From: Neoechinorhynchus agilis
Taxonomy: Eukaryota; Acanthocephala
NCBI GenBank assembly: GCA_051530055.1
Contig: CM121342.1
Coordinates: forward strand, 9,300,001-9,364,000
Direction: 5' to 3'
Length of the DNA: 64,000 bases
Positions 43,790 to 56,110 of the stretch are shown one piece after another. Position 1 is the stretch's first letter. Each line of letters opens with the position of its first letter. A model generated the notes under the pieces. The model searched no databases. It was given only the letters and a program-made list of their open reading frames with translations, and was not told the DNA's origin. Made by a program: the position numbers and the translations under genes.

Positions 43790-44155
43790 GAATCTAGAAC
43801 ACAAAATTAACACCCTTCTAAAGAAATTATCGGTGCTTTGCGATAGGGTCTGTGAGCTTGGATCACACGAGGCCCCAAGTTCCTTTATGCTCTACGCATT
43901 GCGCCGTTTTTCAAGCACAATATTCAGCTTGGCAAGCTAGATGACAGATTGAAGGACTGCCTCGAGCGAGTTTTAAATGTTCAAGTGTCAAAAGAGGCAT
44001 GGCGACAAGTATTTTTGCCTTTATCTTCTGGCGGGTTGGGCACCTGGAAAACAGCAGACATATCCCTGCCCGCATTTTTAGGCTCCGATGTGGGATGCAG
44101 GAGCGCAGTTCAGCGCATTTTGCAAGATACGTATCGTCTTGATGGGCATTTTTGA
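43790..44155 (+). mobile_element. RLE-type LINE, copy 3: thumb fragment
   Basis: Plus strand, 43,949-44,155 open: KDCLERVLNVQVSKEAWRQV, FLPLSSGGLGTWKTADISLP. The upstream part (43,790-43,940) continues the family in broken frames. It lies back to back with copy 2. Confidence 0.65.
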
Positions 44156-44269
44156 GAGGGAATCAGTTTGTGGTGTACGCTGACTAACTCCGATCAAGTA
44201 AGAAAATTTTTCGCGTGGTACTTTAACCTAAGCGATCAACCTGTTTTTAAAAAGATTGATATCCTTGTT

Positions 44270-44560
44270 TAAACTTTTACGTCCAATCTTAAAATTAATG
44301 ATGACATTAGCAAGCTTAAAAAATACTAAATATCGCTAGAATCAATGCTAATCGAGCTTTCAAGCTAGGTCTTAGACCCAAAGCCATCCAAATAGTCTGG
44401 AATCCCTGGGCTATTTCGGCCATCGTCTTTTTTTTCTAGAGGCAGACCGCCAGAATTACGCCTGAATTTCTTTAGCACATTTCTCAGTCCTCTATTCCTC
44501 CGAGCATAAGCCATAATGGACCTTGTCAGAAATGTCCAAATGGCTAAATTTGTAAACAAG
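44270..44560 (+). mobile_element. AP-LINE 3' fragment
   Basis: Plus strand in broken frames: FTSNLKINDDISKLKK and DPKPSK recall the LINE thumb FNANLSVRPDITRTRKLLK at 17,100-17,200. Weak but in the right order. Confidence 0.4.
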
Positions 44561-44599
44561 CATCAGTCTTGCTTTCTCTAAAAAATTTGCCACCCCCGC

Positions 44600-44770
44600 A
44601 TCATGTCTGTGTGCTCATGCGAATAAATCACTTGTTGTTATCGTGACAAATTCGAGTCAAATAAGGCGGACTACAGACTAAAACTCAGGATAACGCCACC
44701 GTTACTTACCTTTTAGATCTGAACAAATCCGACGAAACGATCGAAATATTGAGAACAATAAATCAACATC
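44600..44770 (+). mobile_element. Penelope-like element 3' end
   Basis: Plus strand: FESNKADYRLKLRI, the closing block of a PLE nuclease (compare NKPDYRLKLRIPP at 1,436-1,480), then a hammerhead-like motif and AACAATAAATC. Confidence 0.6.
44719..44746 (+). ncRNA. Hammerhead-like core motif, decayed
   Basis: CTGAACA (core position G8 changed to C), imperfect stem, GAAA, TATT, AATAAA. Recognisable mainly by position and flanks. Confidence 0.3.
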
Positions 44771-45099
44771 TATTTTTCTTATCCCCAAAAATACACATAT
44801 TGCAAACGTAGTAAATGTCTAAAACAATGGGTAAACAGGAACCCAAATTGAGGTTCCGACCACCTTGATCATCCTACCTTTTTCTAGAATCTGAAAGTCC
44901 CAAGTAGAGGACGAATTATTAATAAAATTAAATTATTTTTCTCTATTTCGCCTTGACCAAAACAGATATAGAAGTCTGGACCAAAAAATCTAGTGTTGTA
45001 TATACATGAAGATATAGAAGTTCCCATCCAAAATCTTTTGTCCTTTTGGAATTTCCGGAAGAGCGAAGATGGGAACCTGACCGAATATCAAAAGGACTT
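44771..45099. other. No recognisable gene
   Basis: AT-rich spacer between a PLE end and RLE-LINE copy 4. Nothing assigned. Confidence 0.5.
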
Positions 45100-47860
45100 A
45101 CAAACAAGCGGAGAACTTGCAAGCAAAACTAAATTCGGTTCATCAAATCACTACTTTGGGACAAACAATCTCATTTGCACGGCAAACACGATCTTTATCC
45201 TATGTTACGACTGGAGGATGTGGTCAAATCCCGCGATCACTACAATCGGCAACACCAGAAAATCCGTCGACGCTCCCCGATGACGCCGGCAGTCTTCCTT
45301 CCGCTGCTGATCTCGTGCGTGTTCTTCCCAGGAAAAATGATTCACCGCACTTCTGCTGGACTGCTTGGAGCGAAATGCAGTCCTCTTGTATACGGCTCTT
45401 TGCTTTCTCCAGACTTGTACTTTCCGCTGGCGACAGTTCGGAGGAATCCCTCACTGCGGTAATCAAAAGACGCCTCGTTTCCTTTGAGGAGTGTTTCTCG
45501 AGCACTCGTCGGTTAGCAAAGGAGCATCCCGAACAACGTGCGAATGAGACTAACTGCCATCGAACATCTATAAGACCGCTTGCTGAGCGTGTATTTTCAA
45601 AACTCGCTGATGGAGACGCTCGGGGAGCTGTCCGTATTTTGTCCTCCTCTGAAATATTTGCAAGTTATTCGCCCTCCAAACTTCAGGGTTTAAAGTTGAA
45701 GCAACCGCAAAGTTCAACCCAAACAGAAAATCCTACATGTTCCATCCCTCAAAGACATTCCACTTCGACAGTTGAACTGAGAATGGCCATATCCTCCTTC
45801 GCCAATGGCCCTGGCATCGATGGGCTTCGTCCTGAGCACCTAAACGATATGGTCGACCCTTTCATCGAAGAAAATTTACATCTGCGGGCAATTGAGTTAT
45901 TTTTGGCGCATCTTTGTGCGCTTTGAACAAAAAGACTAGTGGGATTCGTCCCATCACCATAAGCTCTGCTCTACGTCGCAAAAATCCTTTGCAAGCGTAT
46001 TGCAGAAGGGATAGGGCAGCAACTTCGCTCAGTCCAACTAAGATGCTGTACACCCTGCGGGTCCGAAGCCAGTGTCCACGCACTCCGCCAGTTCATAACC
46101 AATAGTTCATGCCGTGTGTGATTTTGAAGCGCGACTTTACAAATGCCTTCAATTCCATTCACCGTACCGCTCTGTCTGAGGAACTCAAAAGTCACGCACC
46201 AGAAGATTTTCCTTGTTTTCTCAACGCATACGGGACCCCGACTCCCTTGCTGTTCAATGACCACCTCATTTGGTCCGAACGAGGAGTACAGCAGGGAGAC
46301 CCTCTCGGTCCAATCGCTTTCTCCCTTGCATTGAATCCAATAGCGCACTCTCCCCAGTCCAGCTTTAACGCTTGGTACCTGGATGACGCTACGCTCGGAG
46401 GTTATCCCTTCATAGTACTGTGCGATCTGGAGACACTCGTAAAGGAGATTGCGAGATTGGGCGTTGAGTTTCATGCACGGAAATGCTAACTGTTGGTAAT
46501 GAATATCGAAGATGAGTCAGCACAGAGCGAAATCGTCAAAGTTTTTAGAAATATGGCACCCGGTTTAGAACTTATCACTCTAGACCGGCTGAGTCTTCTA
46601 GGGAGCTGAGTTTTTGATCCTAATGTGGAAAATGAAATCGAGCATCTACTCCCGAACATCACGATGTTGTGCGATAGAGTCCGGGAACTTTCGTCACACG
46701 AGGCTCTATTCCTGATCAAGAATACCCTCTTCATCCCGAAACTGCTTTACAAACTGAGCACCGCTTCCTTCTTCAAGCACGTTGATAAGTTTAAGAAGCT
46801 CGATGACATTGTGAAGGCGTGTCTCGAGCACATTTTAAATATCCAGCTATCAGACGAGGCCAGACGACAAGCTTCATTGTCTGTATCGTCCGGTGGCTTC
46901 GGTATTCAAAAAACAGTAGATGTGTCGTTGCCCGCGTTTTTAGGATCATTCGGAGGGAGTCGGGATCTAGTAAAACGTATGTAGGGACCCAAGTTCTGTT
47001 TAGCGGACGAATTTCTAGTGCGGTCCATGAATGGTGGGAGAATACGGGTTACGACTAAGTCCCTTGAATGGCCTAAAGCTATATTTCTGGGATAAACCTT
47101 TTGTCGCCTGAGCTCCCAGTTCTCTAATTTCAGGCTCTCGCGATGAGGTCGACCGTGCAAGATTGCTGGCAGTCTCTACAAGAGAATTCTTAGCATGGTT
47201 AGAAGCAATACCCATTGCATCCGTGGGAACACTCTTCGTAGACGAAGCAGTTCGGATCGGAATGTCCTTCAGATTAGATCTACCGATTTGTGTCGAGCAT
47301 CGTTGCCGGTGTGGAATGATCGTGGATCCACTGGGGAGGCATGGTCTTGTTTGCAACAAATATGGGGGTCGTTTCTCACGGCATGCTGAATTGAACGACG
47401 TAATTTCGCGTGCCCTAAATACGGTGAACGTCCAAAACATTTAAGAGCTAAGCAACCTGTGCCGACTAGATAGTCGTCGTCCGGATGGCGTCACCGTATT
47501 CCCGTGGCGAGAAGGCAAATGTCTTCTCTGGAACGCCCTGTAGACAAGTTCGCGGCAAGTAACAGGAGGTTTGTAGTGCAGTCACCAGGGGGGAACGGCT
47601 ACTGCCGCGGAGGACCGAAAGGTGGCGAAATATAAAGAATTAACTAGGTCTCACGTTTTTGTACCCTTTGGGGTGGAGACTCTTGCCGCGCTCGGTAGCT
47701 CGGCACTTAAACTTACAGAGGAGTTATCGAGTAGACTCCAGGCCAAGACAGGAAATACAAGAGCTGGTGCCTTCCTGCGCCAAAACATTGGTCTCGCGAT
47801 CCAAAGAGGAAACGCAGGGGAGAGCGATGCTTTTCCTTCGTGGATGGTGATGATTGTTGA
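45100..47860 (+). mobile_element. RLE-type LINE, copy 4, the most complete
   Basis: Plus strand, about 2.75 kb. N-terminal domain at 45,117-45,926 (RRLVSFEECFSSTRRLAKEH, LAERVFSKLADGDARGAVRI, FANGPGIDGLRPEHLND). RT core at 46,109-46,489: VILKRDFTNAFNSIHRTAL, IWSERGVQQGDPLGPIAFSL and NAWYLDDATLGGYP with intact YLDD. Thumb at 46,625-46,984. CCHC-like block at 47,163-47,444 (HRCRCGMIVDPLGRHGLVC, GRFSRHAELNDVIS). Nuclease start RRPDGVTVFPWREGKC near 47,470-47,520. C-terminal block at 47,622-47,830 (FVPFGVETLAALGSSALKL, GAFLRQNIGLAIQRGNA). Frame changes near 45,910 and 46,090, and stops at 46,487, 46,607, 46,981 and 47,442, show it is dead. Architecture agrees with R2-superclade LINEs that carry an RLE rather than an AP endonuclease. 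Confidence 0.85.
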
Positions 47861-49439
47861 AACGTTTTGTTGTTGTGCGTTTGCTTCGTTTGTTACTTCA
47901 AACTATAGTTAAATCCAAAGATCGAAAAAGTGATCCTTCAAAAGCCCCTTTTTATTTTGCACTGCGTAAAACTGCGGCCTTAATTGCGAAAACGGACAAA
48001 ATTGTATTACTTGCAGACTTTAACACACGAGTTTGGCCGTGACTACGTTACCTGGAGTAAAGTAATTGGATTTCATGGAATGAGGAAGTGAAAATCTAAT
48101 GTGCTGTTACTGCTTGGTATTTGCGCCGAGTTTGAATCGTGCATTTCCAAAACTTACTGAGGCAGTTGGATGCACCCGAAATCTTAACGCTGGCATAAAA
48201 TTTATAATATGACCATAAGACAAGAAATATCTATACTACTTCTACGTGACGAAAGCAATCAGAAGTGGAGATGACTTTTGGACAGACAATGGAATCCTAT
48301 AAACTCAAACCAAAACGCTGCATAACGGAGATCCGTCGAAAGCTGGAGATCACAAAGATTCATCAATTAAAATCGCAAATGGTTAAGAATCACTACAAAA
48401 AATCATTAAGGAATAGTCAACACTCAACGCTCAACACGTGACTATTACTGGAATCAACTGAAGCCTCGTATTACCACAGCTGCCACTGTGAAAAAACAAC
48501 ACATCTCTTCTTTTATCTAAGCAATCAGGCAGATTACCAAAATGAACAACACATTGGGATTCCAAAAGAGGAAGCAATCCAACCGATTTGTTAAGGACTC
48601 CAAGATCCCAATTCCCATCGAACGAAGAAGACTTCACTTCCCATCCCTTAAATTGAGTGATAAAAGACAACAGCGGATGGGTCAATATCGAGAAAAGAGA
48701 AACGCCGAAACTATTCAAAAAACTGATTACAAATACCAGTCTGGCCCGCCATCATTACCGATTCCCATCCGAGGCAGAGGTAGGTCTCGCTTTCGAGCTA
48801 TGGTTACTAGACGATACAAGCGCCATGTGAATCAAGGAATTTCTGAATTCAACGAGCGTTCAATGTAAATGCTCAGGATGAACCAGCGCAACAACCTTTA
48901 ATACCACACCTTCAAGAAAACTGCCTAAAAATTCAGTTAAAACCCCGTTGCTATTGATCAGACGCACTCGACTTCCAAGTTAACAATTTCTCTAACATAA
49001 TCAGCACCCTCGAGACCTAAAATACCTAGAATATCACCAGAAATAAACCCTTCCAATCGATCCACTAACTCTCCCAAGCTCCCTACCTTTCGTCGTTGAC
49101 CGTCATACTGCGATTCCATCATCCACATCGGATCCGTCATCCACTCCAAATTCAGGTTATCACGAGGACCTAGAGGTTCATGGTTCCTCTTCTTTATCGA
49201 GCCCTCAAGATCTGATGACAATGATTATACTGACACAAAATCTCGCGAAGAACATATTAAAAGACTATGGATATGGATGTGAAATGCAATCAAGAATATA
49301 CCTATCGAATCGGTGGAATGGAATAACTTCAGGCTTTCAACAAACAAAATTACTTGACTCGTTTGTCAGTTCAATCTATTTTTTAACGTGTTTTTCCTCA
49401 CGTGGAATTAACATAGAAGAATACTTTCAAATAATTTTC
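47861..49439. other. Mostly unassigned sequence
   Basis: Apart from the open frame at 48,542-48,868, I see no family match. A minus-strand open stretch at 49,221-48,958 (LGELVDRLEGFISGDILGIL) is not recognised and may be chance. Confidence 0.4.
48542..48868 (+). CDS. Unrecognised basic open frame
   Basis: A 108-codon frame rich in arginine and lysine: KRKQSNRFVKDSKIPIPIER, LSDKRQQRMGQYREKRNAE, LPIPIRGRGRSRFRAMVTRR. The RGRGRSR stretch recalls RNA-binding tails. No domain is recognised. It lies between an RLE-LINE and a copy of repeat R, so it may be the basic ORF1 or N-terminal region of an element, or chance sequence. No introns or regulatory sites seen. Confidence 0.2.
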   Translation: MNNTLGFQKRKQSNRFVKDSKIPIPIERRRLHFPSLKLSDKRQQRMGQYREKRNAETIQKTDYKYQSGPPSLPIPIRGRGRSRFRAMVTRRYKRHVNQGISEFNERSM

Positions 49440-49700
49440 AAATATGGCGACTCACTTTGTTCGCTCCCCGAGTTATTTTCTGACAAGCGACAATTAAGGG
49501 TAAGAAATCAACCACCTGCTCCAAAGTCGCTCGATTCATCGGAGAACAAAACAAAGCGAAGCGAGGAACAAAATTACAACGATGAAAAACCGACGGCGAT
49601 TTAAAAGGTATCAAAAAACGACAGAATTCTTATCCGTTTATTAATTTGGCGGGCGTTTAAATATTTGTCGTCATTCTGCTTGGTCCCTTTAAATTGACGG
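49440..49700. repeat. Interspersed repeat R, copy 5 (inverted)
   Basis: GGTAAGAAATCAACCACC, GGAGAACAAAACAAAGCG and TTTGGCGGGCGTTTAAATAT match copy 1 in reverse complement. It abuts the Gypsy family-B 5' part. Confidence 0.6.
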
Positions 49701-51815
49701 CGATTTTATTCTTTTTTTCAGGTGTTGCATTGTTCTTTGGGATCGCAACGCTCATCAGGTTCTTTATTTTTGTTTCATCCGATCTTATCCAGTCATCTTC
49801 CAGTATATGTCCTAAGTAAACTACTCGTGTTTGAATAAGTTGGCACTTTTCCAATTCAAAATTCATCCCCTTCTCGTCCAATAACCTCAACACCTCTCTA
49901 AGATTTTGGAAGTGAATCTCATCGTTTGCCCCCCGTGACAATTATATAGTCAAGATACACTCCAACGTTACCAACGTTTTTTAGTATATCATCAATGATC
50001 CTTTGGAAAAATTGAGGCGCATTAGTGAGACCAAAAGGCAATCGCCTGTATCGGAATAAACCAAAAGGTGTCGCGATTACACACAATTTGCTGCTTTCCT
50101 CATCGGGTTCGACTTGTAAGTAGGCACCCGATAAGTCCGAAGCTGAATATTTCTTCCCACCAACCAATTTGCTTAACAACTCGTCCACCATCGGCATCTG
50201 ATACGATTCGGCCATTAAATGCGGGTTGAGCGTGCTTCTGAAATCCGCACATATCCTCACTGATCCATCTCCTTTTCTGACCACAACTATTCGTTTTCGG
50301 CCGGGTCCACTACTTCTAAAACTCCTCGCTCCACTAATCTTTCCAAATCGCATTCCACCGGTTTCTGCAGAGCGAAGGGAATACGTCTTGCTGAGCATTG
50401 GACCGGTCTTGCTTCTTTATCGATGCACAAATGCGCTTTGACCCCTAGATAGGTTCATCCTTCTGCACGCACAATCTTGGAAACCATTTACTGATTATCT
50501 TACGACTCACATCAAATCCTTCCTGTTTTCGGGTGCTGCAGATCTCTACTGACTTAGGCATCGTCATTTTGGACACTTTGCGCCATGCTAGACCAAATAA
50601 ACATCGTGTTCCTTCCGATGCTTTAATAACCGCCGCTTCCAATCGCCGAGAACGACCATCAATTCGGACCATTACCATGCATTTCCCCAGACAACATAGC
50701 GGCGTTCCGCCAAAACTGCATATGTTTTATCCTGGTTTCAAATTCGGCTTTCCGATCCTTGTCCATGCTTCTTCAGTAAGGATTGTTATATCCGCACCCG
50801 TATCGAATTGCATTTTAATCCTTACTTTATTTATTTTCGGCGAGATCATTGCTCTTCGAATAGTTTCTCCTTTGGTCACCGCGCTTACTTCTATTGACTC
50901 TTCTTCGGATGAGAAAATTGATTCGCTTCGCATTAATTTTGTGAACCGTGATTTACGCGATCGGCACATCCTTGCGAAATGGCCTGTTTTGCCACATTCA
51001 TAGCATTTCGCTTCTTTGGCGAAACATTTCTGCTGCTTGGTATGTGAGCGACCACAATTCGGGCATTTTACACGCCTTCGTGTTAAACTTACTTCCGCTA
51101 TCTCTTCGGATACCACTGCTGGCTTGACTTCATCATTTTCGATCAACTTTGCCGTTTGTTCTGCTAACTCCAATCCTTCCGCCATCTGACTAAGCTCTTC
51201 CAACGATATTGATGATCTTCCTAATGCTGCCCTCCTTAATGCTGTTGATGGAGTATTGAGGATGATATGGTCCTTTATCCTATCGTTGGCAGCTGTCACT
51301 TCATCTCGAATTCGGGAGTTGAAAAAATTACACCCTCTCGCACATCATCTGAGCTCAGTAATCTATTCAAGGCGCGTTTGTTCGTGCCGCTTTCTTAGTT
51401 GGCGTAGACGATAGCGCTGTGCCACCTCGTGAATTTTCCCCAAAGTGATTGTACAGCTTCAGAATCAAATCCTCATATGTTAATTTTTTAAAAGCCCGAC
51501 CCGTCGTTAATTTTTTAACTCTTGGAACACAGTCGCACTGAGCCAGGAAAGAAGACATCCTCGTTTTTCCCACTATCCACAATTCCATTTACTTCGAAAT
51601 GCTGCTCCAACTGTCCAACATATTCCATCCGTGCTTGCTTCTCTCCATCAAATGTCTTGAATACCGATAAACTGCTAATCCTCTGAGTCAGGTCCTTTTC
51701 CTCCGTCCATCTTTCTAAGATCGCTGATTGTCTCTCCTGCTGCTCAAGAAGCTCCAATACCTTGGTATGTATTTCCATTAATGATTGGATCCCACCCTCG
51801 TCGCCAGGTGATAAT
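49701..51815 (-). mobile_element. Gypsy-type element, family B, 5' part (fossil)
   Basis: Minus strand: the primer site TGGCGACGAGGGTGGGATCC just inside 51,810, gag (LEQHFEVNGI, LTYEDLILKLYNHFGE), two zinc knuckles (CPNCGRSHTKQQKC, CYECGKTGHFARMC), protease (MQFDTGADITILTEE) and the first part of the RT (RICADFRSTLNP, ATPFGLFRYRRLPFGLTN, NVGVYLDYIIV). It ends near 49,700 in repeat R. Broken, with several breaks. Mag-clade-like. Confidence 0.8.
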
Positions 51816-51935
51816 GTTGACATCGAAACAGCAGCTAGTTTTTTTTAAACTCACAAACCACACACACGAATTTTTTGTAATTGTGTTATCGATCGGCGCT
51901 TTGTGTAGTGAGTGAATTATCAATCCCCGCTTAAC

Positions 51936-54090
51936 ATTGGGACATTTGGCGACGAGGGTGGGATGCAAAAGAGACTGAGCAACATCGAAGAGGTGCTGAT
52001 CAATCAGGCAGCAGTTAATGAAATTGCTGCTAGAAGATAGACGAGAACAAAATACAGGAAGTAGGATGAAGATTTCAGGTTTCCGCAGTTTCTTTCCCGC
52101 GAAGGAAGAGTGGACGGAATACGAAACTCAATTGGGCAAAGATTTTGGGTACTGCGGGGTGACAGATGATGACGTTAACCAGTCCTGCCTGCTGGCGTGG
52201 ATGGATCAAGAGGTATTCGTAGCCCTGAGGAAGCACCTGAGCGCTGATTGCGAGTTTACAGAGATAACGAAAGCTCTTCGAGACATCTATAAGTCGGAGA
52301 TTCACGAGATCGCAGCGCGTTACCGATTCTTCAACCGTCCAATGCATAAACCGGACGTGCCGGGAGTGGGTTGCTGATTTGGGGGAAGCTGCGGAAGGTT
52401 GTATGTTTTTCAAGAAAGAAGTAACGAACGAGCAGTCGGCGACCGATGTTTATATCCGCGACGCAATCATCATTAGCCCGCCACATGAAGAAGTGAGAAA
52501 AGCTGCGTTCAACAAGAAAGATCTCACTCTGAAAGATTTGTTGGAGATCACCGACACTTTCGAGAGCACGAAGGAAGCGATGAAGATTATTATATCAGGG
52601 AACAGCGCACCGTTTTCGGACTCAGAGGTCAAAGCAGTAAGTACCTGGCCAAGGAAGCAGAGACAGTCTAAAAGTCGAAGAAGTACTGAGTCCCCGGAAC
52701 GTTGGAGGATGAGATGTTTTCGATGTGGCAGGGACATCGTGAAGTGAAAAAATGTGGAGCAAAATCTATGAAATGTTTCAGATGCAACAAAATGGGACAT
52801 TTGGCACGATGCTGCAAAGAGTTGAAAGATGTGAATCAAATAGTACTAAATTCGGATGATGATAGTGATACAATGCTTCGATGTATTCGGAGACCGAGAG
52901 GAAAGCAGAGAGCAGAGATGTCAGCTATTATCAATGGGTTGGCGATTACAATGGAGTTCGACACTGGGGCGGCGGAATCAATCATCACCAGAGCAACTTG
53001 TAGGAGCTGGGTGAGCCCCCTCTGAAGGAGGCGTCAAAGATCAGAGCGTTTGGGGAACGAGGATCGAGACGCTTGGCTCTTGCGTCTTGCAAGTGAGAGT
53101 GGGCCGGAAATTGAAGAATTTGGAGGTGATTGGGATTACTGGAATAGAACGCCCAATTTTCGGGCTACCATGGATGTCAGCATTTGGTTTGAAAATACCG
53201 GAAGCTCGAATCGTTGCAGTCAACCAGATTCAAGAAAACGATGCCAAGGCACGTTCGATAGGTTCCAGAATCTAAGAGCAGTTCCCGGCACCCTTCGATG
53301 GCCACACAGCAGCTGTGAAGGGGTTCGTGGCCGGTTTTGCTTCATTATCTAATATTCAGGGCAGTATTCATAAGACAGCCGTTCGCATTACATCAAGCTC
53401 TAGAGGAAGAATTAGAAAGATTGGTTAAAGACGATATTTTGGTTCCGGTCGATGCGGTGAAAGATGATCTGACATGGGCCACGCCGATTGTAATCGTGAG
53501 AAAAGCCAATGGGAGGATCAGGATATGTGGCGACTTCAGAATCACCTTAAACAAATATCAAAGACTGGACCCGCTGCAAATACCTACATTTGAGGAGGTG
53601 ACTCAAAAGTTAGCTAGCTCCGGCTGGTATAGCTCAATTGATTTAAAGGATGCCTGCCTTTAGATTCCGGTGGATGAGCAAACCAGCAGGATGCTCACGA
53701 TTTGTACTCCGTTCGGATATTTTAGATACAGGAGGATGCCCCTGGGAAATTCTACCGCACCCGGAATCTTTCAGAGATATATTAGCAAGGTTCTCAAAGG
53801 AATCCCCAATACAGCAGCATATCTAGATGATATTATCATTGCTACAAAAACACTAGACGAACACGAAACATGTTTGAAGCAAGTGCTTGGACGTTTGGAA
53901 GATGAAGGTATTCGGGTTCAAGGAGGAAAGTGCGTTTTTGCTGTTAAGGAAATTCGTTATTTGGGCCATGTCATCTCCGAAAACAGGATAACAACCATTC
54001 ACGACAGAACGAAAGCGTTGACAGAAGCTTCGCCGCCTAAAAACGCGAAGGAGCTGAGGAGTTTTCCTAGCATTGGGTGGATGATGGGTT
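51936..54090 (+). mobile_element. Gypsy-type element, family A, 5' part (fossil)
   Basis: Plus strand: the primer site TTGGCGACGAGGGTGGGATG near 51,945, then gag (FFPAKEEWTEYETQLGKDFG, HEIAARYRFFNR), knuckles (CFRCGR, CFRCNKMGHLARCC), protease (MEFDTGAAESIITRA) and RT (RICGDFRITLNKYQRLDPLQ, CTPFGYFRYRRMPLG, TAAYLDDIIIATKTL). It ends near 54,090 against the cullin-like gene. Broken, with several breaks. Families A and B share the primer-site type, not sequence identity; their 5' ends face each other across about 120 bases. Confidence 0.8.
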
Positions 54091-54109
54091 GTAGGTTCTG
54101 AGAGGTATG

Positions 54110-55664
54110 TCATTGGAGGTGATATCGTTTGGCCACCTCCCGTACCATCTCGATCACCTTTCGAGGGTCAGTATTCACGGCTGTATGAGTGCCTAACTTA
54201 TCATCAAAAAACCGACTATATTTCCCGCCATCACTCACATTATAGGTCGAATTATCCGTGGTGCCTTCGTCGTCCTCGTCGTCGCATTCATCTCCGCTGC
54301 TCATATCGTCAACAAGTGCGGAATTTGTTGCAGTTGCCACGTTAGCGACCGCAGCAGCCATAACAGCAGCAGCATTGCTTGGATCAATTTTACAATTGGA
54401 TAAGTGATTGACCCATCGATTGGCCAAATGTTCTTGTTTGCACAACAATTTCAGATCGGCGATCAGTGCAGATTCCATTAGGCTTCGACGAGTCGTCCAT
54501 TGATGTGGATCAAGTTCGGCGTTGTGCGCCGAAAACAACACACGCCTTGATCAAGCATTGTTTTCATACAAAACTCGAGATACTGTTCAGCCCAAAGTTT
54601 GCCGGGACCATGCGGACCACATGATGCACATCCCGGTTCATTTTGAGCCATCACGTGTTCGTAATCAATCGAACACTGTCCTGAAATAACTCGCTCAAGA
54701 AGGGATTTCCTGCGCTTAACCTCAAAAATATCGCGTTCGTGAACATGACGTAGAAATAAGATTATATTCTGTAAGGCGGCAATAAATTCCTCACTGGGTT
54801 CCGTGGGTCTGTTTTCCATTTTCTCTAGCAAGCCATCAGTATAGTGTACAAGAGCAGGTGCAATCTTCACTCCACTAGTGCAGACAGCTTCTGTGAAAGC
54901 ATCGTTAACACAATGATGCATATCCGTGTCTGAATCAAAGAGTACGTCTACATAAGCCCGATGCTCAAACTCAAGAGAAAGAAGGTCACAAATGAGTTCA
55001 AAGTAATCCGATGGCCTCTGAATCTTCTGAATGAGTTGAATCGCCATCTTGGCTAGACATTTTCTGTAGTGATTTCGAAACATTATCTGGCCTTCTTCAC
55101 AAGCCTTCATGTGGGTGTAAAGAACGCTGAGACCTTCCTTATTTTGGTTGGCTAATAATACTTTCACGGCCTTCCCGAGTTGCTGGGCCCGATTGCAGAT
55201 CATGCTCGTTTCAATGGTGTTCAGTAATCGGACTCTATAAGATTCATCAAAGTATTTTGTTACCAATTCGTTTTCCACCATAAGCATTTCTTTCACCATG
55301 CTTAAATATTCTATCGGGTGGGACTCAATCGCACCATTCTCTGAACACTTATCGGCAATCGCTCTCGTGAAAGCAACATATAGATCCATAAATACTTGCA
55401 TTTGTCCCGACTGTTTAACCAACAAAAGCAGCATTGTTTGCCTCTCGCTCCAAACGATCAAATGTCCTTTTAAGCGTTATAAACTGACTTCGAAAATTCT
55501 TTAAACACTCTTGTTATCCTCGTTAAACTATCGATAGATTCATCGCAAGTGGTTGGAAACACATTCCTGATTGCCCAAGCGGCTGCCTCGTCCAATAGCT
55601 TCTTGAGCAACGAATATGCGTCGTAAATTACATTCGGTCTGCAATACTCGCAAATCTTGTCCAC
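54110..55664 (-). CDS. Cullin-like protein, N-terminal repeats, with non-cullin C-terminus
   Basis: Minus strand. The main open frame, 55,461-54,478 (327 codons), matches the pattern of cullin repeats as in CUL5: VFMDLYVAFTRAIADKC, then HPIEYLSMVKEMLMVENELV, VTKYFDESYRVRLLNTIE, LSVLYTHMKACEEGQIMF, SDYFELICDLLSLEFEHRAY, APALVHYTDGLLEKMENRP and IILFLRHVHERDIFEVKRRK. In cullins these helices bind the substrate adaptor. What should follow, the RBX1-binding cullin-homology domain with its neddylation site, is absent. Instead there is CASCGPHGPGKLWAEQYLEF and, in an overlapping frame (54,541-54,110), an acidic stretch SSGDECDDEDDEGTTD before the stop. An upstream frame at 55,664-55,470 may be a 5' exon. 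Identification is by pattern, not close identity. It could be a divergent or decaying cullin; an unseen intron or a frame break lies near 54,500. Confidence 0.5.
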
Positions 55665-56110
55665 TAAGTGCGATGGGCCTCAGAAGCTTGCCATTGTAGA
55701 AGTTTTAAAATAAGGGTTATCCATGGAGGGTCGCGGTTGGAGATCCTGATGAATTTCTTGGGAATTGCCGAAGCTAGGGAATTTTCTATGATTGAGGTTA
55801 GGGAGGACAAGGCCAAGGAAGGGTCATTTGTGTTGTCAAAGTGGGACATCCGTTAGAGTTGAATAATTTTATAAAATTTTGGATGTGATGATCACGTTTA
55901 TCCCAGACGGGAAAACGGGGAGATTTCATACGCAGAGGTGGGGTAGCGGGAGTGATAGGGACAGATGAATGGTCAGAATTCACGGGGGGAGGCAGTTTAG
56001 AGGCGGATGAGTAGGCGTCGATATTTGTGAACACTTTGTCGGGTTCAGCGTCAAGACGAGTTGGGAAGTCAATTAGTTGACGCAACTCGGAGAAGGGTAG
56101 AAGAGAAAAT
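55665..56110 (-). mobile_element. AP-LINE fragment: endonuclease end and linker
   Basis: Minus strand. LRQLIDFPTRLDAEPDKVFT and PPPVNSDHSSVPI (56,085-55,900) are the endonuclease end; QLI-FPTR and SDHSSV are conserved in Jockey/CR1-type LINEs. In another frame, SLTSIIENSLASAIPKKFIR and ISNRDPPWITLILKLLQ (55,849-55,664) are the linker before the RT. Frame change near 55,850. It is a different copy from, and diverged relative to, the LINE at 16.8-19.2 kb. Confidence 0.65.
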
